A stretch of 64,000 nucleotides of DNA from Epilithonimonas caeni DSM 17710 (lineage in GTDB: Bacteria; Bacteroidota; Bacteroidia; Flavobacteriales; Weeksellaceae): the NCBI RefSeq assembly GCF_000426465.1, contig NZ_KE384528.1:177698-241697 (forward strand). The letters are read 5' to 3'. The translations under genes and the position numbers were made by a program. Below are positions 45,083 through 53,892 of the stretch, one piece after another (positions within the stretch are counted from its first letter, which is position 1; each line of letters begins with the position of its first letter). The notes beneath the pieces are model-generated. The model was not told where the DNA came from, did no database searches, and saw only the letters and a list, made by a program, of their open reading frames with translations.

Positions 45083-45850
45083 TTAGTTTTTCCTCACAAC
45101 AGGTAAAATTTCATTCTTATTAAGACCAAATCTTTTGATATCAGCCTCAGAGAATTTTTGAGAATAAAAATTGATATCAGCTTCAAAACCAACACTTTTC
45201 AAACGGTCAAAATAATCCATTCCGTACCAGCGAACGTGGTCGTACTGTCCAAAATGCTTCTGGCGTTGTTTCGGGTCTGTGATTGTGAAATCTTCGTAAG
45301 TTTTTTCCAGAGAATTTTTCATAGGAACTTGTAGAATCCCCCAACCTCCGGATTTCATCACGCGGTAAAGTTCGGACATTGCTTTTCTGTCATCCACAAT
45401 ATGCTCCAAAACATGATTGCAGATAATAACATCAAAACTATTATCTTCAAAAGGCAAATCAAGAATATCGGCTTTCACATCCACAATCGGCGAAAACAGA
45501 TCGGCAGAAGTGTAATCCAGGTTCTTCATCTTTTTAAATTTTCTCAGAAATTCCTGCTCCGGAGCGATATGAAGAACTTTTGATTGATCAGTAAAAAAAT
45601 TGGTTTCATTTTGAAGGTAAAGCCACATTTGACGGTGTCTTTCTAATGATAAAGTTCCAGGAGACAACGCATTCGCCCGTTGCTTTCCGTAACCATAAGG
45701 TAGGAATTTACGGTAAGATTTTCCGTCAATCGGATCGGTGAAATTATTTCCTTTGAAAAAAAGAACAATCAGCGGACGCAGAAAAATGCTTAGGTTGATA
45801 AGCATTGGTCTGGGAATCACATTCAGCAGAAGTTTTGCAATTTTTTTCAA
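45083..45850 (-). CDS. Class I SAM-dependent methyltransferase
   Basis: 255 residues. Motif I is the variant VLHIAPEQEF (92-101); motif IV/post region FDVIICNHVLEHIVDDRKAMSELYRVMKSGG is typical of type-11 methyltransferases. The N-terminal hydrophobic stretch (about 8-33) may contact the membrane. Third gene after map and a secreted hypothetical protein, 13 bp from the latter, so one transcript. Substrate unknown. Confidence 0.85.
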   Translation of the reverse strand: MKKIAKLLLNVIPRPMLINLSIFLRPLIVLFFKGNNFTDPIDGKSYRKFLPYGYGKQRANALSPGTLSLERHRQMWLYLQNETNFFTDQSKVLHIAPEQEFLRKFKKMKNLDYTSADLFSPIVDVKADILDLPFEDNSFDVIICNHVLEHIVDDRKAMSELYRVMKSGGWGILQVPMKNSLEKTYEDFTITDPKQRQKHFGQYDHVRWYGMDYFDRLKSVGFEADINFYSQKFSEADIKRFGLNKNEILPVVRKN

Positions 45851-45863
45851 ATCTCAAAATGGT

Positions 45864-46490
45864 TTAGAATCCTAATCTTTTTAATTCGGCTTTGATCTTG
45901 GCTGCTGTATCGAACTTTGCAACAGACCTTCTCCCGGTATCGTTAGTACCATCAAACTCCATCTCAAATCCTTTGATCTGAAGAGGTTTCAGTTTTGAAA
46001 TTTTATCCGTCGTTTTAGGATAATCATAAAAATAAACCTGATAAATTTTTCCGCTGATGCCGTAATGCATACTTTGATCCCAGGAACAAAGAATCCCCAA
46101 CTCTTTTTCCGGATCGCGGTCTGCATTCGCAAAAAAAACAGATTCAACATAAGCTGTTGCGCCTTCTTCCGGATAGGAATCGATGAAGATCTTCTTATAT
46201 CTCTTATTACCCAAAGCAATCAAAAGATAGCTATCAACATAAGAATAATTCAGACCATTTGGCCGACCTTTCTCGAGCCCTTTTTCTGAATATTCGTAGG
46301 CTGCGAAAATAGGATTCGCCAAACTGTTCCATTGTTTGACCTCCAGGACCTCACCTTGGATTTCTGCGTTCTGAACCGGCTTTATTCTTTTTACAAAATC
46401 TTCTTTGGACTCACCAACATTACGCTGAAAGGTCTGTGCTGACAAATAGCCAGTTGAACAAATTAAAAAAAGAACATACAGCGATTTCAT
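45864..46490 (-). CDS. Exported protein of unknown function
   Basis: 208 residues with a signal peptide (MKSLYVLFLICSTGYLSA, cleavage before QTFQR) and no recognised domain. The body has aromatic-rich beta strands and the acidic stretch FFANADRDPEKELGIL, reminiscent of calcium- or FG-GAP-like loops but not a clear match. Lies between map (11 bp) and a methyltransferase (13 bp) in one operon. Confidence 0.65.
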   Translation of the reverse strand: MKSLYVLFLICSTGYLSAQTFQRNVGESKEDFVKRIKPVQNAEIQGEVLEVKQWNSLANPIFAAYEYSEKGLEKGRPNGLNYSYVDSYLLIALGNKRYKKIFIDSYPEEGATAYVESVFFANADRDPEKELGILCSWDQSMHYGISGKIYQVYFYDYPKTTDKISKLKPLQIKGFEMEFDGTNDTGRRSVAKFDTAAKIKAELKRLGF

Positions 46491-46501
46491 AATTCGAAAA
46501 A

Positions 46502-47311
46502 TTAAAAATCAACCTGGAAAGCTTTTTCCTCGTCAGATCTAATTCCTAAGGCTTCATAAATATAATCATAAGTAGAAAGCAAAACTGGTTTGCCATTATA
46601 AACACAAACATCATGTTCAAAATGTGCAGAAGGCTGATTGTCCAGTGTCGTAACCGTCCAGCCATCATTATGGAACTTCACTTTTTCTGTCCCAAGGTTA
46701 ATCATTGGTTCGATAGCCAAACAGATTCCGTCTTTCAGAACTTTTCCGCTCCCAGGTTTTCCGTAGTTTGGAACTTGCGGGTCTTCGTGCATTTGTCGTC
46801 CAACACCGTGCCCAACCAATTCGCGGACAACGCCATAACCTTCTTTCTCACAGTGTTTCTGGATTGCGTTGGAAATATCCCCAACACGCTTTCCCCTCAC
46901 ACATTGCTCAATGCCTTTATACAAAGATTCTTTTGTAACTCTCAATAGTTTTTTGACCTCATCAGAAACTTCCCCTACTTCAAAAGTATAAGCATGGTCG
47001 CCAACAAATCCGTTCCAGAAAACGCCACAATCCACAGAAAGAATAGTCCCTTCTTTAATAGGTTCAGCATTCGGGATTCCGTGAACGACCTGGTCATTCG
47101 GGGAAATACAAAGTGAGGCAGGAAACCCGCCATATCCTAAAAATGCTGGTTCTGCGCCGTGGTCTTTGATAAAATCGTAAGCCAGTTTATCAAGATAAAT
47201 CGTTGTAACGCCCGGCTTAATTTCTTTTGCTAACATCCCCAAGGTCTGGGATACCAATCTTGCACTTTGCTTCATCAATCGAAGCTCCTCTATTGTTTTG
47301 AGTTGAATCAT
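46502..47311 (-). CDS. map: Methionine aminopeptidase type I
   Basis: 269 residues. The five metal ligands are present: Asp94 and Asp105 (VDCGVFWNGFVGD), His168 (GHGVG), Glu201 (EPMI) and Glu232 (FEHD), with His78 in the active site. It removes initiator methionine from new proteins. First gene of a three-gene operon. The 102-bp gap upstream is filled by a 7-bp periodic array. Confidence 0.95.
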   Translation of the reverse strand: MIQLKTIEELRLMKQSARLVSQTLGMLAKEIKPGVTTIYLDKLAYDFIKDHGAEPAFLGYGGFPASLCISPNDQVVHGIPNAEPIKEGTILSVDCGVFWNGFVGDHAYTFEVGEVSDEVKKLLRVTKESLYKGIEQCVRGKRVGDISNAIQKHCEKEGYGVVRELVGHGVGRQMHEDPQVPNYGKPGSGKVLKDGICLAIEPMINLGTEKVKFHNDGWTVTTLDNQPSAHFEHDVCVYNGKPVLLSTYDYIYEALGIRSDEEKAFQVDF

Positions 47312-47319
47312 TATTTTAT

Positions 47320-47404
47320 TTAGATGTTAGAAGTTAGATGTCAGAAGTTAGACGAACACACGAGCACTCTAGAAAATCTAATTTCTAATATCTAACCTCT
47401 AATT
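47320..47404. repeat. Inverted pair of 7-bp periodic arrays between map and HAD genes
   Basis: Five units TTAGATG, TTAGAAG, TTAGATG, TCAGAAG, TTAGACG (47320-47354), then a 22-nt spacer, then TCTAATT, TCTAATA, TCTAACC, TCTAATT (47377-47404). Each block keeps exact 7-bp register and the two blocks are mutually inverted (TTAGA against TCTAA). Confidence 0.8.
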
Positions 47405-47413
47405 TCTATTCTG

Positions 47414-47848
47414 CTACCAGAATAATCCTCTTTTCTTTTCCTTTTTCATTTTGGAGTAAGCATGAACTTCGCCTCCGGCTACTTGGAACTCAATCCTTTC
47501 GTTGATGATCTGATAGATCTCTCCCCAACCCGGGAATCCACCGAGATTTCTGTCATCGATGAAAAGGTCCGCATCGATTTTTCTGGATTGGGTTTCTGAA
47601 TCGAAAACCTCTCCTTCAAAGCTTGAGTTAACGGCGTAAAATTCCAGTCCATTTTTTCTGCAAAATTCTACAGCATCTTCAAGCGATTTGCCGTGACGGT
47701 AAGTCCAAAGAATCAAACGATAACCTTCTCCTTGTAGCTTTTTCAAAGTATCGAAAGCAAAAACTTTTGCCTTCCCAATTCCTGGATATGCATCGTCTAC
47801 GATCGTTCCGTCAAAATCAATTGCTAATTTTTTATTACTTTTTATCAT
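47414..47848 (-). CDS. Small HAD-superfamily hydrolase, BT0820-like
   Basis: 144 residues. Motif I DFDGTI with nucleophile Asp11 and acid/base Asp13, motif II in ILWTYR, acidic DDRN near 118 as motif III/IV. This is a minimal HAD without a cap domain, found widely in Bacteroidota; the substrate is unknown. Own -7 box upstream. Confidence 0.85.
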   Translation of the reverse strand: MIKSNKKLAIDFDGTIVDDAYPGIGKAKVFAFDTLKKLQGEGYRLILWTYRHGKSLEDAVEFCRKNGLEFYAVNSSFEGEVFDSETQSRKIDADLFIDDRNLGGFPGWGEIYQIINERIEFQVAGGEVHAYSKMKKEKKRGLFW

Positions 47849-47883
47849 CTGGTTTTGGCTAAATAGTTATTAAAAATTGGTTG

Positions 47884-47891
47884 CAAATATA
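47884..47891 (-). promoter_or_regulatory. -7 promoter box for the HAD gene
   Basis: TATATTTG on the minus strand, preceded by CG and followed by CAAC, 36 bp before the ATG. Confidence 0.55.
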
Positions 47892-47992
47892 CGAAATATT
47901 AGAATGAGATAACATCCATTGAAATTCATTTTATGCCCTACAATTTAATAAGTTATTTTAAAATTATTCGAAGTTGAATTAACTCAATATAA

Positions 47993-48033
47993 AAATCCTA
48001 TTCAGCAGATTTTTAATCATTTGAATAGGATTT
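47993..48033 (-). terminator. Terminator after the T9SS cargo gene
   Basis: AAATCCTATTCA and TGAATAGGATTT (12 bp, 17-nt loop), followed on the minus strand by a T-rich tail. Confidence 0.75.
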
Positions 48034-48060
48034 AGTTAAACTTAAAAAATGAAGATATTT

Positions 48061-49428
48061 TTACTTTTTAATAACTTTTATTGTTTGTGTCTGCCCATTT
48101 TTCAAAATGATTTTTCCAATATAATTTCCAATGCTCAGATCAGAAACGTTCACTTTGTTATTTTTGATCTCAGAATCCTTTACTAATTGTCCTGCAGCAT
48201 TATAGATTGAAATTCTATTCGCCTCATTTTTAGAAATAATTGTCAACTCATCTTTTACAGGATTTGGATAGAAACGGAAATTATTTTGATCTACATCACT
48301 CACAGCCAAGGAAGATCTTGAGAAGCCAATTGCATCAAAAACGAAATTATATCCTTCATTAGATTCCCAGGTTTCTCCATCATCATAAGATGTAAAGGAA
48401 TCACTGCCAATCCCTGAATGAGAAGTTGCTTCCCAACGAAGATAATCCGTGAACGGAACAGGAGTGGCTTTAACTTCGATAAAATATTTACCGGCAGACA
48501 GCTCAACAGCCTGAGGAAGTTCAAAATTCAAATCTACCGCAACCACGTCCAGAGGATAACCAGGCACCGGCCAATAGCCAAAATAGTTTTCTGTTTTCGG
48601 ACCGATGTTTTCGAAAGAATAAAGAACCTCCCCAGGTGCATCATCAACAGAAGCTCTGACATTGATGGTCGCATTCCTGATATTACCTAATTGCAGCGTT
48701 GAGATCTTAAAGTTTGTGAGCGTGAATTTGATATTATCCGGAACAATGATATCATCTGCCAAAGATCTTCCCGGCATACTGCCACCTGTCTCATGATTGT
48801 TTCCAAGATTCCCTTGGCTTGATGGTGTTCCGTAGTCAGGTTGAGTTTCGCCTGTGGATGAACATGTTCCGGAAACCTGGAAAACATGGTCATAATAAGC
48901 GAAACCACCAAACCAATCTTCAGAGCCAAATTTTGAAAAATCGAATCTACCTACCTTGGTTGTTGCTTCTTTGGTAATTTCCCAGCTTGCAGCGGTTTCA
49001 TCTCCCGGATTTCCTTGCACGGATAGATAGTATTTTCCTTTTGGCAAATCAAATGTTGAAGGTAAGTTCACATCTATCTCATAAGCTGAAATATTTTCAA
49101 GCGTATATTTCAAGGTCTGAGAGGCAGGAACTATATTTTCAAAAGACTTGATCAAACTTCCGGGTTTTCCAGCATTATCTCCATAGAAATAGATATTAAC
49201 ATAGTTAAGATCGGCTGTTCCTTTCAATACGTTAAACTTCACATTGTTCACAGTCAGGATTTTTCCGAACTCCACATCAAAATCCGAAGCCGATGTATAT
49301 TCGTAGGTTCCGCCCGTCGATATATTTTCGCCATTTGCAATGCCATCTGATGCAACGCCATAATTGCAGTTTTGAGAAAAAGACATCACTCCGGACATCA
49401 TCATCAAAAAAATCAAATTTTTCTTCAT
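48061..49428 (-). CDS. Secreted protein with T9SS type A sorting domain
   Basis: 455 residues from the ATG at 49428 (MKKNLIFLMMMSGVMSFSQ signal peptide); an ATG three codons upstream is possible. Two copies of a roughly 170-residue beta-rich module are visible: each has DIKF/NVKF-type strands, GEVLYSFENI or GSLIKSFENI, and LSAGKYFIEVKATP or LPKGKYYLSVQGNP followed by a Trp. The last about 75 residues (RFYPNPVKDELTI to IKVIKK) are a type A sorting domain, so it is exported through the type IX system and probably anchored or released at the surface. Function unknown. Confidence 0.85.
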   Translation of the reverse strand: MKKNLIFLMMMSGVMSFSQNCNYGVASDGIANGENISTGGTYEYTSASDFDVEFGKILTVNNVKFNVLKGTADLNYVNIYFYGDNAGKPGSLIKSFENIVPASQTLKYTLENISAYEIDVNLPSTFDLPKGKYYLSVQGNPGDETAASWEITKEATTKVGRFDFSKFGSEDWFGGFAYYDHVFQVSGTCSSTGETQPDYGTPSSQGNLGNNHETGGSMPGRSLADDIIVPDNIKFTLTNFKISTLQLGNIRNATINVRASVDDAPGEVLYSFENIGPKTENYFGYWPVPGYPLDVVAVDLNFELPQAVELSAGKYFIEVKATPVPFTDYLRWEATSHSGIGSDSFTSYDDGETWESNEGYNFVFDAIGFSRSSLAVSDVDQNNFRFYPNPVKDELTIISKNEANRISIYNAAGQLVKDSEIKNNKVNVSDLSIGNYIGKIILKNGQTQTIKVIKK

Positions 49429-49584
49429 AAAAAACATATTATAATTATGGGATGCTAAACTATGTTACAATATTGGCAAATCCAACTACAACACTTTCGA
49501 AATCCTTGATTTTGAAATAACAACAAACAATTTAAAACACTGTAAATCAATATTTTGAATAGTGTAATTTAGATTTTATTAAGA

Positions 49585-51048
49585 TTAATTTTTAGAAGCC
49601 TCACGAATGAAAACGGAAGGCGAAATTCCTGTGATATTCCGGAAAACGGTCGCAAAAGCACTGTGTGAAGCGAAACCACATTCCTCTGCCAGGTAACTTA
49701 TTTTATAATTCTGATATTCCTTATGATTATAAATTTTCTGGCAGATATAGGCGATTCTCAACTCATTGATATAAGTATTGAAATTCTTGCCTTTGTATTT
49801 ATTAATGACCTCAGAAAGATAACTTGTGTTGGTTTTTAGTTGTAGCGCAAGACTTGCAATCGTCAATTTTGAATTGGTAAATTTTTCCGACTCTTCAAAT
49901 TTTTGAAGCTTTTCCAATAAGTCCTGTTCTACAGAATTAGGAATCTGAACAGGTGAATCTTTTTGAACTTCTATGGCAGGTTCCAATTTATTTTCAGTCG
50001 AAATGATTTTATCAGATTCGAGTTTAGTAATAATATTCTCGAAAACCTTTCTCTCTTTTTTTCTTCGGTAAAGCAAAAAGATAATCGCGCCAGCCAACAC
50101 CAGAACAAAAGCCGTCGAAATAATTACAATATTTTTCTTGGAACTGTCAGCATCGGAAATCGCATCTTTGTAATCTTTCTGTTCAGCATTGATAGCGGAC
50201 GAAATGGCTTTCATCTCACTTTCTCTGATGCTTCTGTTGAGTTTTATAAATTCCTCATTGTAAAAAGAATATTGGGATTGGTCATTCAAAGCTTTATAAT
50301 CCTGTGAAAGATTGTAATAAACATCGGAAAGCAGACGTGTATCCAAATCATTTTTATGTTTCAAGATGATCTTCAAAGTATCAATTGCTCTTTGATATTC
50401 TTTTCTGCCGGCATAAACCTGAGACAATGCATTGTAAATGAAGTAATTAATTTCCTCATTGTAATTACTCTTGATAGCCAAAGCTTTGTTCAGATAGATC
50501 TCCGCCGAATCATTCTTTAGAAAATAATAGGAATTCCCGATGTTGTAAAGCGAACGTCTGTGATGATAAATCGATTGTTCATTGGGATTTTTGACCAATT
50601 CAATTTCGCGGAGAGATTTTTTGTAATATTCGCTGGCCTTTTGATAATTCTCTTCATCAAAATCAATGTTTCCGATTTCCAGATAAGACAAGGTTTTCAA
50701 CACTTTTTTCTTGTCGCCTTCCGGCAATTTGTTGATCTGATTTATGGCGTTATCAAGATAGAATTTGGCCTTATCATTCAGATTCAATTGTATATATTGA
50801 TGAGCGATTGAACCGTTCATTCTGGCAATCAATGCATAATCATCTGTTTTCTCTGCATATTCTTTGGCTTTGAAAAGTAATTCCGTAGATTTCTTAAGAT
50901 CGTTATTTTTAAAATAAGAAACCGCCAAAGAAGCAAGTTCTTCACTTTTCTTTTTATTATGATCATTATCATTGGACAAAATATTCTGCCCAAAAACAAG
51001 GTTAGCAATCAAAAAACAACAGAAAAAAAATCTGCGAAACATATCCAT
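49585..51048 (-). CDS. TPR-sensor membrane protein with AraC-type HTH
   Basis: 487 residues: signal/anchor (to about 20), TPR-like helices (about 30-290), one membrane helix (about 305-327, IVIISTAFVLVLAGAIIFLLY), linker, and a C-terminal AraC/XylS double HTH (about 385-485, ending AEECGFASHSAFATVFRNITGISPSVF). It is a common flavobacterial design, with periplasmic TPRs and cytoplasmic DNA binding, without a kinase. Ligand and targets are unknown; neighbours give no hint. Confidence 0.85.
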   Translation of the reverse strand: MDMFRRFFFCCFLIANLVFGQNILSNDNDHNKKKSEELASLAVSYFKNNDLKKSTELLFKAKEYAEKTDDYALIARMNGSIAHQYIQLNLNDKAKFYLDNAINQINKLPEGDKKKVLKTLSYLEIGNIDFDEENYQKASEYYKKSLREIELVKNPNEQSIYHHRRSLYNIGNSYYFLKNDSAEIYLNKALAIKSNYNEEINYFIYNALSQVYAGRKEYQRAIDTLKIILKHKNDLDTRLLSDVYYNLSQDYKALNDQSQYSFYNEEFIKLNRSIRESEMKAISSAINAEQKDYKDAISDADSSKKNIVIISTAFVLVLAGAIIFLLYRRKKERKVFENIITKLESDKIISTENKLEPAIEVQKDSPVQIPNSVEQDLLEKLQKFEESEKFTNSKLTIASLALQLKTNTSYLSEVINKYKGKNFNTYINELRIAYICQKIYNHKEYQNYKISYLAEECGFASHSAFATVFRNITGISPSVFIREASKN

Positions 51049-51087
51049 TTTATAAATTAACGAATCTAATTTACACCAAATATTAAA

Positions 51088-51110
51088 AAAGTCGGTAAAA
51101 AACCGACTTT
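51088..51110 (-). terminator. Terminator after gpmI
   Basis: AAAGTCGGT and ACCGACTTT (9 bp, A5 loop), followed on the minus strand by TTTAATA, 26 bp after the gpmI stop. Confidence 0.8.
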
Positions 51111-51135
51111 CCTATTTTAATTTTATATTTAAGCT

Positions 51136-52662
51136 TTAGTTGGCAAGAACATTTCCTGTCATTTCTTCAGGAATATCTACGCCCATAACTTTCAGGATTG
51201 TTGGCGCAACATCGCCCAATTTTCCTGGCGTCAAATTCCAAGTGTGATCTTTGTCCATCACGATGAACGGAACCAAATTCGTAGAGTGTTGTGTATTCGG
51301 AGAGCCATCCGGATTTATCATCACATCAGAGTTTCCGTGGTCTGCCAAGATGAAAACCGCATAACCGTGCTCGTAAGCCGTAGTCGCTACTTTCTGGATG
51401 CAGGAATCCACAACTTCCGCCGCTTTTACCGCCGCTGAGAAAACGCCTGTATGCCCCACCATATCTGTGTTCGCAAAATTTAGGCAAATGAAATCTGCTG
51501 ATTCTTTTTCCAATTCCGGAACGATGGCGTTGGTAATATCATAAGCTGACATTTCCGGTTTCAAATCGTAAGTCGGAACATCTTTCGGACTTGGGCAAAG
51601 CAGACGTCTTTCCTGTACAAATTCCGCTTCGCGACCACCTGAGAAGAAGAATGTCACGTGTGGATATTTCTCAGTTTCAGCAATTCTGATTTGAGATTTT
51701 CCAGCGCTTTCTAAAACTTCTCCCATTGTTTTCTGAAGGACATTCTCATCAAAAACAACTTTTACATTCTGGAACGTTTTATCATAATTCGTCAAAGTCA
51801 CATAATACAGATCCAGCTTCTTCATTCCATATTCCGGGAAGTCCTGCTGAGAAAGCACTTCTGTAATCTCACGACCTCTGTCTGTACGGAAATTGAAACA
51901 AATCACCACATCATGGTCTTCGATCTTTGCAATAGGAAAATGATTCTGAACACCAACAATCGGTTTGATGAACTCATCGGTAACATCCTGATCGTATGAC
52001 TCCTGAATAGATTGAACAAAGTCTTTGGTTTCTGTACCAACACCATTTGCCAAAAGGTCATAAGCCAGCTTTACACGTTCCCAACGCTTGTCTCTGTCCA
52101 TCGCATAATAACGACCGATGACAGAAGCCAGTTTTCCGGTTGTAGATTTCATATGATCCAACAAATCCTCAATAAAACCTTTTCCGGATTTTGGGTCGCA
52201 ATCACGCCCGTCTGTGAAAGCGTGAACGAAAACATTGTCTGTAAATCCAAATTCGTGAGCCGCCGTCAATAATCCTTTCAAATGATTGATATGAGAATGT
52301 ACACCACCATCAGACACCAATCCGATGAAATGTACTTTTTTGTTGTTCGCTTTGGCGTATTCGAAAGCTTGCTGAATCACGGGTTCTTTTCCAAGACTTC
52401 CGTTTTCTACAGCCATATTCAGTTTTACAAGGTTTTGATATACCACTCTACCGGCACCAAGATTCATGTGCCCCACTTCTGAGTTACCCATTTGTCCGGC
52501 CGGTAATCCAACCGCCAATCCGCTTGCTTCAAGTGTTGTATTTGGAAAAGTTTTCAAGGCATAATCCATAAAAGGCGTGTTGGCCTGAGCAATGGCGGAA
52601 ACTGCAGGATTTGGTCCTATTCCCCAGCCATCTAATATTGCAAGAATTGCTTTCTTTGACAT
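51136..52662 (-). CDS. gpmI: 2,3-bisphosphoglycerate-independent phosphoglycerate mutase
   Basis: 508 residues, alkaline-phosphatase superfamily, two Mn ions. Asp11 (DGWG) and nucleophile Ser61 (MGNSEVGH) are in place; the C-terminal metal residues lie in NTDMVGHTG and ADHGNSD. Interconverts 3- and 2-phosphoglycerate in glycolysis and gluconeogenesis. Single gene with promoter box at 52685 and terminator at 51088. Confidence 0.97.
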   Translation of the reverse strand: MSKKAILAILDGWGIGPNPAVSAIAQANTPFMDYALKTFPNTTLEASGLAVGLPAGQMGNSEVGHMNLGAGRVVYQNLVKLNMAVENGSLGKEPVIQQAFEYAKANNKKVHFIGLVSDGGVHSHINHLKGLLTAAHEFGFTDNVFVHAFTDGRDCDPKSGKGFIEDLLDHMKSTTGKLASVIGRYYAMDRDKRWERVKLAYDLLANGVGTETKDFVQSIQESYDQDVTDEFIKPIVGVQNHFPIAKIEDHDVVICFNFRTDRGREITEVLSQQDFPEYGMKKLDLYYVTLTNYDKTFQNVKVVFDENVLQKTMGEVLESAGKSQIRIAETEKYPHVTFFFSGGREAEFVQERRLLCPSPKDVPTYDLKPEMSAYDITNAIVPELEKESADFICLNFANTDMVGHTGVFSAAVKAAEVVDSCIQKVATTAYEHGYAVFILADHGNSDVMINPDGSPNTQHSTNLVPFIVMDKDHTWNLTPGKLGDVAPTILKVMGVDIPEEMTGNVLAN

Positions 52663-52684
52663 TTTTAATTTTGTTTTGTTACTA

Positions 52685-52692
52685 CAAATTTA
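52685..52692 (-). promoter_or_regulatory. -7 promoter box for gpmI
   Basis: TAAATTTG on the minus strand, 23 bp upstream of the ATG. Confidence 0.55.
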
Positions 52693-52761
52693 CGAAATGG
52701 AATGGGGATTGGGGAATTTTGGGGTTTGTTTTTTTTAATTCGAGGAAAGTATGTTATAAAA

Positions 52762-53127
52762 TTAATTTGTTCCTTGATGTGGAAAAGCTACATTCAAACT
52801 AAATTTTATTCTACTAGAAGTCTGATTCGAATCTTTATCAGAAGTAGAAGCTCCTAAATTTAAAACTTGAACCTTTATACCTCCCCCAATTTTATTATTA
52901 TTTTCATTTGAAACAGTAACAGCAATATCAAAATCAAGTTTTGTCAATGCCCTACGTCCATCTTGTTTATCTTTTCTCCAAATAGTTGTTTTATAATCAT
53001 AATCATCATCACTTTCTAAAAAAATAGGATTTATAATTGCCCCATTTTTTTCAGCATATTCTGAAGTATCATTTATTGATTTTATAATTGCTTGTATTGT
53101 TTCTGATATAAATTTATCGAGTTCCAT
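52762..53127 (-). CDS. Trypco2-type (trypsin-co-occurring) domain protein, solitary
   Basis: 121 residues forming one domain: an amphipathic N-terminal helix (ISETIQAIIKSINDTSEYAEK), then beta strands with LDFDIAVTVS, GGGIKVQVLNLGAS and the end SRIKFSLNVAFP. This pattern is that of the trypco2 domain, predicted in comparative-genomic work to sit in effector or conflict systems, often beside trypsin-like or other enzymatic modules. No such partner is adjacent. The gene and its surroundings (52680-53370) are markedly AT-rich next to gpmI. Assignment is from memory of the family pattern. Confidence 0.65.
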   Translation of the reverse strand: MELDKFISETIQAIIKSINDTSEYAEKNGAIINPIFLESDDDYDYKTTIWRKDKQDGRRALTKLDFDIAVTVSNENNNKIGGGIKVQVLNLGASTSDKDSNQTSSRIKFSLNVAFPHQGTN

Positions 53128-53380
53128 ATTATTAGATTTATTTTAATGAATTATTGAATATTGTATTATTGAAACAAAATTTTAATATTATTTTTTAGTA
53201 TATCTCTTAGTTGAAATTAAATAATTATTTTAACTCCAACAGCTTTTCAAATATAAAAACATCTTTCAAAATATTTTTATGGTTTTCCATAAAACAAAAA
53301 TCTCCAAAACAATTTCTCAACTTATTTTTTGCCAATCGACAAATATGTTTAACTTTAAGACCCTTTTTTAAATAGATAAA

Positions 53381-53713
53381 ATGGACTTGAGAGACCAACT
53401 AAAAAACCTTTTCCCCGAACACGAAGAACAGGATTTCCAAATGCCAGATGAAGCAAAAGAAAATTTCAAACAGAAAGAACCTTTGGTCTGCAAATTCGAG
53501 AAGAAAGGCAGAAACGGAAAACCAGTTACCCTGATTGAAGGCTGGGAAGGCGATGAGGAAGGTTTGAAAGAGATCTCGAAAAAAATCAAAACCAAATTGG
53601 GAATCGGTGGCTCTGAAAAAGACGGCGTCATTATCATCCAAGGCGACAACCGCGACAAAATAATGGCTATCCTGAAAGATATGGGCTATAAAACAAAACG
53701 TGTCGGAGGATGA
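53381..53713 (+). CDS. SUI1/YciH-family translation factor
   Basis: 110 residues. The SUI1 fold (about 35-108) contains KFEKKGRNGKPVTLIEGWEGDEEGLKEISKKIKTKLG and the C-terminal DGVIIIQGDNRDKIMAILKDMGYK. Bacterial YciH proteins are eIF1-like and may affect start-codon selection; the role in Bacteroidota is not settled. Nucleoside phosphorylase follows 179 bp downstream, beyond heptamer arrays. Confidence 0.85.
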   Translation: MDLRDQLKNLFPEHEEQDFQMPDEAKENFKQKEPLVCKFEKKGRNGKPVTLIEGWEGDEEGLKEISKKIKTKLGIGGSEKDGVIIIQGDNRDKIMAILKDMGYKTKRVGG

Positions 53714-53718
53714 AAATG

Positions 53719-53746
53719 AATGATAAATTATAAATGATGAATGATA
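53719..53746 (+). repeat. Four 7-bp units after the SUI1 gene
   Basis: AATGATA, AATTATA, AATGATG, AATGATA in exact register, starting 5 bp after the SUI1 stop. A CAGATTT-type dispersed repeat follows (53751-53800). Confidence 0.7.
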
Positions 53747-53825
53747 ATTTGCTCGCAGATTTAGCCAATTAAGAAGATTAAGAAAATCTGTGAAATCTGG
53801 AAAATCACCGAGACAAAAATTAAAA

Positions 53826-53861
53826 TCTAATTTCTATTCGTCTATCATCTATTTTCTAAAA
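53826..53861 (+). repeat. 7-bp periodic array, TCTA units
   Basis: TCTAATT, TCTATTCG (one extra base), TCTATCA, TCTATTT, TCTAAAA. Unit type equals that of the right block at 47377-47404. It lies just upstream of the nucleoside phosphorylase gene. Confidence 0.6.
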
Positions 53862-53892
53862 AAAATCTATAAATTAAAAAAATCAATATAAT

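Noticed and set aside
47320-47404. Possible CRISPR or attachment site because of short repeated words
   Set aside because: Units are 7 bp and contiguous, with no 20-40 bp repeats, spacers or cas genes.
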